This document shows positions 8,163 through 18,900 of a DNA stretch of 64,000 nt, in pieces. A program made the position numbers and the translations under genes. Position 1 is the stretch's first letter. Each line of letters begins with the position of its first letter. This DNA is from Paraburkholderia caffeinitolerans (GTDB lineage: Bacteria > Pseudomonadota > Gammaproteobacteria > Burkholderiales > Burkholderiaceae), in NCBI RefSeq assembly GCF_902859945.1, contig NZ_CADIKL010000010.1:155724-219723 (forward strand), read 5' to 3'. The notes below the pieces were generated by a model. It had not been told where the DNA came from and did not search any database. It worked only from the letters and a program-made list of their open reading frames with translations.

Positions 8163-9869
8163 TTAATACGCCTTGCGCAATTGCAGCCAGCAGTGAGCGG
8201 AGGTATTGGCTCGCGAGCTGAGAATTTCCGGCGTGCGTCCGAATGGGAACGCCACGCTGGCGCTCACCAGCAGCTTGTACGGGCCGTTCCATTGCACGCC
8301 AACGCCGGCGCTGCTCAACTGCCCCGTGTTGGGTCCGGGCACGAAGGTGTTCTTGTATTGCTGGATCCAACCCGTATCCACGAACGCCGAAAACTGCCAG
8401 AGCCCCGGAATATTCTGGAACGTTGCATCGTGCCGGTATTCGACCGTCCCCAGATAGCCCCGCGAACCGGACAGCACGCCCACGTCATAGCCGCGCACGC
8501 TGCTGGGACCGCCCAGGTAGAACTGCTCCGACGTGTCGAGGTTCTTGCTCGAAGTCTGGCCCGAGAAGCCAAAGTACAGCGCGTCGTTGCGCGTGAGCTG
8601 CTGCAGGCGCGACATCGACAGCGACAGCTTCACGTAGTGGCCCGCCGTGTCCGCTCCGAGCTGGTCGACAAAGTCGGTCTGCCAGTTGTTCGCCGAGAGC
8701 ACGCCATACGTCATCGAAAGGCGTGCGTTCGACACGCCGTACGCATCGAGCTCATCGCCCGCGAGCGTGGGGGACACGCTGTTGGTGTGGCGATCGTTCT
8801 GCAGTCCGATGATGTCGATATTGTCGTTGAGCCTGCGGAAGTCGTATTCGAGTTGTCCGTAGAGATTGCCGCGCGTATTGCGGATGAACGGATGCGAGAG
8901 CACCGCGCCCGCAGTGAAAGCCGAGCCGTGCGAATCGAGCGCCTCGAGGTCGTTGCCGAGGCGATAGTCGAGCGCCGACACCGTGGCCCCGAGCGTCGTG
9001 CCCTGACCGTTGAGCAGGTAGCGGTAGTCCATGCGCCCGTAGGTCATGCCCTCGCCCGTCGTCAACGCGCTGAAGTCCAGCAGGTCGCCCTGATTGAACA
9101 CGTTGTTGATGTTCAGGTTGCCGCTGCCGCGCACGCGTCCGCTATACGGGTCGCCGAAGTTGTCCACGCCCGCGTCGCCGGTCACGCGCTGCTGCGGCTT
9201 CACGTCGACGAGCAGGTCGGAGGTGCCCACCTGCTGACCGGGCCGCAGCGTCGAGTTCACTTCCGCGCCGGGAATGTCCTGCATCAGCAGCAGCGTGCGC
9301 TCGAGCTGGAATTCGCTGACCGGCTGCCCCGACTGCAACGCCGCGAGCGTGCTGTTGATCGGGCGCGGCGCGATGTCGTTCGGGTTATTCACCGTGATGG
9401 CGCCGTAGCGCGCCTCGGCCACGTCGATGCGCACGACGCCGTTCTCGATCTTCTGCGCAGGCACGTAAGCGGTTGCGAGCGGGAAGCCGTGCTCGTGATA
9501 CACGTCGCTGATGCGGTCGGCCAGCGCGTTCAGGTCGGCCAGCGTGAGGTTCTTGCCCTCGCTCGGCGCGACCACCTCGCGCAGCGTCTCGGTGGGTATT
9601 TCGGTGTTGCCGGTGATCTCGATCTTCTGGACCGGGAACGTCTTCGTGTTGTCCGCCGGTGCCTCCTTCGGCTGCTCGATCGTGAGACCGAGGTTCGAGG
9701 AAGGCGGCTGCAGTGAAGGCTGCGGCACCTGCTGGAGCAACTGGCCGCTGCCGCTGTTCGGCGCCGCCGGTGGGCGCACCTGAGCGTGCGCGGCCAGCGC
9801 CGTCGTGGCGAGCGTGATGGCGAGGCAGGTTCGTGTTTTGCGCAAGCGGTTCGAGCGAGTCTCGATCAT
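8163..9869 (-). CDS. TpsB outer-membrane transporter, ShlB/FhaC/HecB family
   Basis: This 568-residue protein has a signal peptide ending near AAHA (residue 29), a Pro/Gln-rich linker, a POTRA domain (about 75-150, FPVQKIEITGNTEIP) and a C-terminal beta-barrel of about 350 residues. This is the standard layout and length of the transporter half of two-partner secretion, which recognises the TPS domain of its partner in the periplasm and threads it to the surface. It lies 85 bp downstream of the giant exoprotein gene on the same strand, so the order is tpsA-tpsB and the two are surely partners. AAGG lies 11 bases before the ATG. Confidence 0.92.
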   Translation of the reverse strand: MIETRSNRLRKTRTCLAITLATTALAAHAQVRPPAAPNSGSGQLLQQVPQPSLQPPSSNLGLTIEQPKEAPADNTKTFPVQKIEITGNTEIPTETLREVVAPSEGKNLTLADLNALADRISDVYHEHGFPLATAYVPAQKIENGVVRIDVAEARYGAITVNNPNDIAPRPINSTLAALQSGQPVSEFQLERTLLLMQDIPGAEVNSTLRPGQQVGTSDLLVDVKPQQRVTGDAGVDNFGDPYSGRVRGSGNLNINNVFNQGDLLDFSALTTGEGMTYGRMDYRYLLNGQGTTLGATVSALDYRLGNDLEALDSHGSAFTAGAVLSHPFIRNTRGNLYGQLEYDFRRLNDNIDIIGLQNDRHTNSVSPTLAGDELDAYGVSNARLSMTYGVLSANNWQTDFVDQLGADTAGHYVKLSLSMSRLQQLTRNDALYFGFSGQTSSKNLDTSEQFYLGGPSSVRGYDVGVLSGSRGYLGTVEYRHDATFQNIPGLWQFSAFVDTGWIQQYKNTFVPGPNTGQLSSAGVGVQWNGPYKLLVSASVAFPFGRTPEILSSRANTSAHCWLQLRKAY

Positions 9870-9954
9870 GGTATCTAATGCCTTGGGTCGCCTTGGGTCG
9901 CGCTACTGCGCGTGCGTTGTTCTTCTCCTCCACCCGGAGGGCTCAGGGTTTGGC

Positions 9955-12900
9955 TCAGTTCGTGGGCAGCCGGACCCCTCCGTTCAGGACCGTGAGCGCC
10001 ATCCCCGGATGGAAGTCCGAGCGCGCCACATTGCGCTCATTGGGATGGTCTTCCTGCTTCTGGTTGCCCGCGTAATTGCCCTGCGCGCTGTCCGAGGCCG
10101 TGCCGTACGGCGTCGAGACGTCCTGCGGCCCGAGCGGCGCCTGCACGTTCGCGAGCGAGCCCAGCGGGATCGGCGACTCCGGCGCGATGATGTTGGCGGT
10201 GAGGCCGCTCGGCTGCTGGAGCACGTAGTTGCCCGCGTCCGCGCCGCTGATCGTCATCGCCGTGCTCACCGGCTTGCCGAAGCCGATCGCCGGATTGTTG
10301 AAATAGCCCACGGTGTCGTTGCCGAGCGCGACGTTGTCCTGGCCCAGCACGCCCGCAAGCGTTGCGCCGGACAGCGGGTCGAGCACGGTGCCGTCGTAGA
10401 ACCGGTTGGTCGTCTGCGTATTCACCACCGTGAGCGGCGCGGGCGTGACCGTGACCCAGTCCACGCCGCCCGCGAGCGTGTAGTTGCTGCCAAGCGCCGC
10501 GCCGTTGCCGGTCAGCGTGTAGCCCGAAAGGCCGTTCGCCGCGAACGACTTCTGGTTGCCCACGTTCTTGTCCGCGAGCGTGCCGGTGCCCGAAAGCGTG
10601 AGCGTTTCGCCGTTCGCGCCCTGGAGCACGCCGTTGCTGCCGAACAGGCCCGCAGATGCGCCCGTGGTCGCGTCGTACACGCGGCTGCCGGTCAGGCTGA
10701 GGATGTACGGCGTGATGTTCGCGGAGGTGCTTGCGGCCGTGTTGAACGTGTAGTTGCCCGCGTCCGCGCCGCTCGCCGTGATGCCGTTCACGGCCACTGC
10801 AATGCCGTTGCCGACGTTCGGCGTCGAGAAGTTCGACGACTGCGCGCTGAAGCTCACGTTGTCGCCGCTCAGGATGCCGTTGCTCGCGAGGCCGACCGAA
10901 GCGGCCGTGTTGCCGTCGTAGACCTTGTTCACGCCGGTTGCGCTCACGTTGACCGCGAGCGGCGTGATGGTCACCCAGTCGATGCCGCCGACCAGCGTGT
11001 AATTGCTGGCGCGCGTCGAGCCGTTGCCGACCAGCGCGTGATTCAGGTCGCCCGGCGTGAGCAGCAGTTTGTCGCCGACGTTGCGGCTCGCAATCGTGCC
11101 CTGGCCGAGCAGCGTGAGCGTCTCGCCGTTCAGGCCATCGAGCACGCCGTTCCTGCCGAACAAATGCGCGCCGGCCACATTCGTGCCGTCGTACACGCGC
11201 GTGCCCGTGAGATTCAGGATGTACGGCGTGATGTCGGCGGTCGTGGTCGCGGTTGTGTTGAACGAGTAGTTGTTGAGGTCGCTGCCCGTGCCCGTGATGC
11301 CCGCCACGTTCACCGTGATGCCGGTGCCGGCGTTCGGCGTGACGAAGTTCGCGCTGCCGGCCGTGAAGGAGGCGGTGTCGCTGCCGATCAGCCCGGTCAC
11401 GGTCAAGCCATTGAGCGTGGCGTTGGTCGTGGTGTCGTAGACCTTGTTCTGCGCGCTGGCCGTGATCGTCAGGAGCGCCTTCGTGATGTCCGCGCTGGTC
11501 AGCACCACCGAACGCCCGAACGAGTAGTTGCTGAGGTCCGTGCCGCTGCCGGTGAGGCCAACGATGATCGGAATACTCGTGCCGACGTTGGGCGTGGTGA
11601 AGTTGGCCGAATCGTAGCCGATCTGAGCGTTGTCGCCCTGAATGAGGCCAGTGACACTGAAGGTGCCGAGCGTCGCGACTGTCGTGCCGTCGTAGACCTT
11701 GTTGTTGCCGGTGGCCGTGATCGTCAGCGCCTTCGGCGTGACGGTGACCCAGTCGGTGCCGCCAGCCAGCGTGTAATTGCTGGCGAGGCCCGTGCCGTTG
11801 CCGAGCGCGAGCGAGCCGAAGTCGGCGAACGGCTTCTGGTCGCCCACATTCTTGTTCTGCAAATTGCCCGAGCCCGTGAGCAACACCGTCTGGCCATTCA
11901 CGCCCGTGAGCGTCCCATTGGCGCCGAACAGACCTGCCGAGGCGCCCACGGTGCCGTCGTAGACGCGGGTGCCCTGCAGGCTCAGCACGTATGGAAGGAT
12001 GTCCGCCGTGGTCGTCGCGGTGTTGGCGAACGTGTAGTTCGAGAGCGTGCTGCCGCTGCCCGTGATGCCAGTCACGTCGACCTCGATGCCGTTGCCCGCG
12101 TTCGGCGTCACGAAATTCGCGCCGGCGGCCGTGAAGGTGCCGGTCTCGCCCGGCACGAAGCCGCTCACGCTCAGACCATTGAGCGTGGCCGTGGTGGTGG
12201 CGTCGTAGGTCTTGTTGTTCGCGCTGGCCGTGATCGTCAGCGGACGCGGCGTGATGTCCGCTTGCGTCGTCACCACCTGGCTGCCGAACGAGTAGTTGCG
12301 GATGTCCGTGCCGTCGGCGTACAGGCTGACCGAGATGTTAATGCCCGTGCCGACGTTGGCCTGGGCGAAGGTCGGCGAGTTGTAAAAGACGGCTGCGTTG
12401 TCGCCCGCCACGATGCCGTTCACGGTGAAACTGCTGAGCGTGGCGGCCGTGGTGGCGTCGTACACCTTGTTCTGGCCCACGGCCGTGATCGTCAGCGCCT
12501 TCGGCGTGATGTTGACCCAGTCGCCCGCGCCGGTGCCGAGCGTGTAGTTGCTCGCCAGCGCGCTGCCGTTGCCCGCGAGCGTGAAGCCCGAAAGGCCGTT
12601 GATCGTGGCAAACGGCTGCACATTCACGTTCTTGCTCGCGAGCGTGCCAGTGCCAGTGAGCGTGAGCGTTTCGCCGGCCACGCCGGTGAGCACGCCGCTC
12701 GCGCCGAACAGCTGGGCATCGGCGCCGGTCGTGCCGTCGTACACGCGCGTGCCCTGCAGGACCAGCGTATAGGGCGTGATGTTCGCCGTGACGCCCGTGG
12801 GCTGCGTCAAGGTGTAGTTGCCCGCATCCGTGCCGCTCAGTCCGAAGTTGGTGGAGACGGCAATGCCGTTGTTGGCGTTCGGGCTGGCGAACGTGCCATT

Positions 12901-15900
12901 GGCGGTGTTGGTCAGCGTGACCGCGTCGCCGCTGAAGACGCCGTTGAGCGCCGAATTGTGCAGGGTCGCGTTGGTGGTGGCGTCGTAGACCTTGTTGTCG
13001 GCAGTGGTGCCGGTCACGCTCAACGCGGCGGGCGTGACCGTCAGCTGGTCGGTGCCGCCTGCGAGCGTGTAGTTGCCCGCGAGACCACCGTTGCTGCCGT
13101 TGCCGAGGGCGAGCGTGCCGAGCCCAAACGGCTTCTGGGTGCCGACGTTCTTGTCGTTCAGCACTCCTGAACCGCTCAGGGTGACCGTCTCGTTGCCCAC
13201 GCCGGCGAGCGTGCCGCCGTTGAACAGATTTGCGTCGGCGCTGGTCGTGGCGTTATACACGCGCGTGCCGATCAGGTTCAGCACGTAGGGCGTGATGGTC
13301 ACCCAATCCGTGCCGCCAGCAAGCGTGTAGTTGCCCGCGAGCGCACTGCCGTTGCCAGTGAGGATGTAGCCCGTGGTACCGTTCACGCCGAACGGCACCT
13401 GGGTGCCGACATTCGGCGAGGAAAGCACGCCGGAGCCGGAGAGCGTGAGCGTTTCGCCGGCCACGCCGGTGAGCACGCCGTTGTTGCCGAACAGCGTGGG
13501 AGCGGCGACGACGGTCCCGTCGTACACGCGCGTGCCCTGCAGGTTCAGCACATAGGGTGTGATGTTCGCCGTGACGCCCGTGGGCTGCGTCAAGGTGTAG
13601 TTGCCTGCATCCGCGCCGCTCAGTCCAAAGCTGGTGGAGACGGCAATGCCGTCGTTGACGTTCGGGCTGGCGAACGTGCCATTGGCGGTGTTGGTCAGCG
13701 TGACCACGTCGCCGCTGAAGACGCCGTTGAGCGCCGAATTGTGCAGGGTCGCGTTGGTGGTGGCGTCGTAGACCTTGTTGTCGGCGGTGGTGCCGGTCAC
13801 GCTCAACGCGGCGGGCGTCACCGTCAGCTGGTCGGTGCCGCCTGCGAGCGTGTAGTTGCCCGCGAGACCACCGTTGCTGCCGTTGCCGAGGGCGAGCGTG
13901 CCGAGCCCAAACGGCTTCTGGGTGCCGACGTTCTTGTCGTTCAGCACTCCTGAACCGCTCAGGGTGACCGTCTCGTTGCCCACGCCGGCGAGCGTGCCGC
14001 CGTTGAACAGATTTGCGTCGGCGCTGGTCGTGGCGTTATACACGCGCGTGCCGATCAGGTTCAGCACGTAGGGCGTGATATCGGCCGTGGTCGTGGTGCT
14101 GGTGTTCGAGAACGTGTAGTTGCCCGCGTCGGTGCCGCCTTCGGTGATGCCCAGCACCGTCACGAGCTTGCCCGTGCCCACGTCCTTCGTGCCGAAATTG
14201 GCCGATGTATTGCTGAAGGTCACGTTGTCGCCCGCAATGACACCCGGGCTGCTCAGGTGGACGGTTGCGTTCGTGTTGCCGTCATAGACCTTGTTGTCGG
14301 CCGTCGCCACCACGTTGACGCTGAGCGCCGTGATGTCCGCAGCGAGGTCCTGGGGCTGAGTGAGCGTGTAATTGCCCGCATCGGTGCCCGAGATCGTCAT
14401 GCTCGCGGTCACCGGCTTGTTGGTGCCCACGTTCTTATCGTTGAACTGGCCCTGGTCCGTGTTGCCCAAGGTCACGCTATCCGTGCCCAGCACGCCTCTG
14501 AGCGTCGCGCCGGTCAGCACCGCATTGGCGTTGCCGTCGTATACCTTGTCGTGGGCCACGGTATTGATTACATCCAGTTGCGCGGGCGTGATCGTGACCC
14601 AGTCGGTTCCGCCCACGAGCGTATAGTTGCTCGCCTTGGCCGTGCCGTTGCCGGTCAGCGTGAAGCCCGCAAGGCCGTCCGGCGAGGTCGAGAACGCCTT
14701 CTGGTTGCCCACGTTCTTGTCCACCAGCGTGCCGGTGCCCGAAAGCGTGAGCGTCTCTCCGTTCTGCCCCTGAAGCACGCCACTGCTGCCGAACAGCGTC
14801 GAGACGGCGTTGGCCGTGGTGTCGTAGACGCGCGAGCCCTGCAGATTCAGGATGCGCTGCGTGATGTTCGCGGTGGTGTCCGCAGTCGTGTTGGTGAACA
14901 CGTAGTTGCCCGCGTCGGCGCCGCTAGCGGTAATGCCGCTCACGTGCACCGCGAGGTTGTTGCCCACGTCCGATTGCGAGAAGTTGGCCGCCGTATCGGA
15001 GAAAGTCACCTGATCGCCCGCCACCACGGAGGTGCTGCTCAATCCAACCTGCGCGGCAGTCGTGCCGTCGTACTGCTTGTCCTGGCCCGTGGCCGTGATC
15101 AGCGCGCCATTCAGCGGCGTGATGTTCGCGGTAATACCCGTGGGCTGCACGAGCGTGTAATTGCCCGCATCGGTGCCCGAGATCGTCATGCTCGTGGACA
15201 CCGGCTTGTTGGTGCCCACGTTCTTGGTGTTGAACAGGCCGGTCGTATCGTTGCCGAGCACCACGCTGTCAGTGCCGAGCACGCCGCTCAACAGCGCATT
15301 GCTCAGCGCTGCGTTCCGGTTGCCGTCGTAGACCTTGTCGGCCGCGGTCGTATTGAGCACCGTGAGCTGCGCGGGCGTAATGGTCACCCAGTCCACGCCG
15401 CCCAAGAGCGTGTAGTTGCTCGCGAGGCCGCTGCCGTCGACCAGCGTCAGCGTGTTGAGGCCAGGGGCGCCGGCAACGAACGGTTGCCGATTGCCCACGT
15501 TCTTGGTGGTCAGCACGCCGGAGCCGGTCAAGCCCAGTGTCTCGCCGTTGACGCCGTCGATCACGCCGTTGCTCGTCAAGAACAGGCTTGCGTTGGCGCC
15601 GGTCGTGGCGTCATAGACGCGCTGGCCGGTCAGGTTAATGATCTTCGCCGTGATCTCGCCGAGCGTGCCGGTGGCCTGGGTCGGCAGACTGTAGTTCGAC
15701 AGGTTCGTGCCCACCGCCGCCGAGTAATCCGACGGCTCGAGCGTCGCGCTGATCCCGACGTTCGTGCCCACATTGGGCGAGTGGTAGCCGCTCGATGCGG
15801 TCTGCGTGACCTGCGCGCTCTGGTTCCCGACAAAGCCCGAGATCGTGAAGTCGGACGCGCCAAGGCTCACCGAGGTCGTGCCGTCATACTGCTTGATCGG

Positions 15901-18900
15901 GTTGCCGGTGATCGTAACCGTGAGCGGCGCAGGCGTGATGTTGGCGAACAGGCCCGACGGCTGCGACACAGTGTAGTTGCCCGCCTGCGCACCGCTGATG
16001 GTAAAACCGCTGGCCGCGACCGGCAGGTTGTTGCCTACGTTCGCCGTGATGAACTGGCCGGTGGCGCTGCCCGACGAAAGCGTGACGTTGTCGCTGCCGA
16101 GCACCCCCGAAAGCGTGGCGACGCTGGTGTTGATGGTGGCGGCGGTCGTGGCGTCGTAGACCTTGTTGTTCGCCACTGCGCCAGTCACCGTGAGCGGCGC
16201 GGGCGTGATGTTCGCGGCCAGCCCGGTAAGCGGCTGCAGCGAGTAGTTGCCCGCTGCGCTGCCCGAAATGCTGAAGCCGTTCGCCGTCACGGCAATGCCG
16301 TTGCCCACATTCGACTGGGCGAACGTGCCGCTGGTGGACGTGTTGAGCGTGACGTTGCCCGCGTCGGACGGCACGAGGCCCGAGAGCGCCGCGCTGCTGA
16401 CATTGAGCGTGTCGGCCGTGGTGGTGTCGTAGACCTTGTTGGTTGCGTAGGCGTTGATGACGTACAGCGGCGCGGGGGTGATGATCCCCGGCCCCGAGGC
16501 GGTGAGGGGCAACAGGTAATTGCTGAGCAGCGTGCCGCTGTTGGCGGTGTAGTTGCCCGGCACGAGCGATCCGCTGACGATCCAGGTGCCCGCGCCCGCC
16601 CTCGCGTAATTGAACTGCGAGGTCGGTGTCACGCTGCCGCCCTCGCCGCTCACGAAGCCGGCGACCGTCAAGTTGCTGCCGGTCACGGGTGCGACCGTGT
16701 CGCCGTTGTAGACCTTCCTGGGCAGCCCGGAGACATAGACCGTCAGCGGCGCCTGAAGAATGGTGCCCATACCATAGGCGGCGACCGGGAACGTATAGTT
16801 ATTGAGGTCGGTTCCCGCGTTCGGCGTCAGTTCGGACTGCGTGAGACTCGCCGTCACTGGCTGGGACCCGGCGTCCTTCCCCGCGTACTGCCCGGTGATG
16901 GTCTGGTTGACCGTCGCGCCCTGGCCGTTGACGAAGCCGCTAAACGTAAAACCGTCTGCGGGAATCGTGGCAGTCGTGTTGCCGTCGTAGGTCTTCGTCG
17001 GGTTATCCGTAATCGACGCCGTCAGCGAGCCGGGGCCGATCTGCCGCCTCACGATCGTGCCCATGCCCGTCGCGAGGGTCGGCAATGCGTAGTCGGAGAG
17101 CAGCGTGTTCGGGCCGGCCTGGTAGTCGCCGGACGGAATGGTCGCGCTCACGTTCCAATAGCCGACGTTGGACGAGGCATAGGTGCCCGTCGGCGGGTAG
17201 GGATTCAAGGTGATGGACTCGCCGGGAATCGCGCCGGCCACCTGGTAATTGTTGGCCCCGAGCGTGGCCGTGTCGTTGCCGTCGTAGGTCTTGGTCGGGT
17301 TGTTGATGATGCTGACGGTAACGGGCGCGGGCGTAATGATCCCGCTCGATGCGCTTATCGAAGGCGAGAACGTGTAGTTCGACATCGCCGTGCCGGCCGC
17401 CGGCACGAAATCGGACGGCGTGAGCGACGCGTTAATCGGAATGTTGGTGCCCGCATGCGACGTGGCATAGGCCCCCGACACCTGGCCGATGGTCGCGCTC
17501 TGCCCGCCCACGAAGCCCGTGATCGTGTAGTTCGATTGGCCCAGCACGACATGATTGGTGCCGTCGTAGACCTTGGTCGGCGAGCCGACCAGGGTGATCG
17601 TGAGCGGCGCCGGCGTGATGTTCGCGGTGAGGCCGCTGGCGATGGCGGTCACGCTGTAATTGCTGGCCGCCGATCCGGCCAGCGTCACGCCGTTGACCGA
17701 GACAGCCAGGTTGTTGCCCACGTTCGACTGGCTGAACGCGCCCGTGGCGCCGCTCGTCGAGAGCGTGACGTTGCCGGTGTCCGAGGGCACGAGGCCCGTG
17801 ATCGTGGCATTGCTGAGGTTCAGCGCCGCCGCCGTCGTGGCGTCGTACACCTTGTCGCTCGCCGTGATGCCCGTGATCGTCAGCGACTTCGGCGTGATGT
17901 TGGCGGCCAGATAGAGCGGCGGCGAGATCGTATAGTTGCCGGCCTTGGCGCCCGTGAGCGTGAAGCCCGTGGCCGCCACGGCAATGCCGTTGCCCACGTT
18001 GGGCGTGGCGAACGTGCCGGTTGCTCCGGCGGTGCTCAGCGAAACCTGCCCATTGTCCGAACTGATGACGCCGAAGATCGCCGCACCGCCCGTGTTGAGC
18101 GTGGCGGCCCGCGTGCCGTCGTAGACCTTGTTATTGGCGATGAGGCCGGTGATGTTCAACGGCGCGGGCGTGATGGTGCCGGTGCCGGTCGCCGTGGTCG
18201 GCAGCGTGTAGTTCGCGAGATTCGTGCCGCTGTTGGCGACGAAATTGGTCGACGTGAAGGTCGCGTTGACGGGGATGCCCGTGCCGGCGTTGGGGCTCGC
18301 GTACGCCACCGAACTGGCCTGGTTCACAGTGGCGCCCTGTCCCTGCACGAAGCCCGTAAAACTGTAGTTGCTGGCCGTGAGCGTTGCCGACGTGGTGCCG
18401 TCGTACACCGTGGTCGGGTTGTTGACGATGGCGGCCGTGAGCGGCGCGGGCGTGATGGTGCCGATGTCGGCCGAGGCCCTGCCCGTTGCCTGGTAGCCGT
18501 AGGCCGGGATGCCTCCCGCCGTGGTGACCTTCACGCCCGCGAACGTGGTGGGCGAGTTCACCGTGATGCCCGTGCCCGCGTTGGACGTGGCATAGCTGCC
18601 CGTTGCGCTGGCGATGACGTCGCCGTTCACGAGGCCCGTCGTCTGCAGGTTCGCGTTGGTCAGGTTCGCGGTGGTGGTGCCGTCGTAGACCTTGGTCACG
18701 CTGCCGGTCAGCCCGGTCAGCGTGATGGTGGGCGCGAGGCTGTAGAGAAAGCCGTTGCCCGAGGCCGCCGGGGTCGTGCCATAAGGCGCGTTGTACTGAA
18801 TGTACGAAGGCGTGAGGCCACCGGTGGCGTCCTTCGTCGGATTGGTCGAATAGATCAGCCACGGCGCGGCGGTGCCCGTGCTCACAGCCGCGGCGCCCGC

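Larger units (their letters stand above)
10300..18710 (-). repeat. Array of 32 YDG-type repeat units in the TpsA exoprotein
   Basis: Units of roughly 75-90 codons each start with an aromatic-YDG/YDA/YDT motif. Two flavours alternate: a short one (NKVYDATT...NYTLTQP) and a longer one (TRVYDGTT...LFG..GETLTLSG) that carries an extra loop. The strict periodicity makes the DNA prone to recombination and to assembly collapse. Confidence 0.8.
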
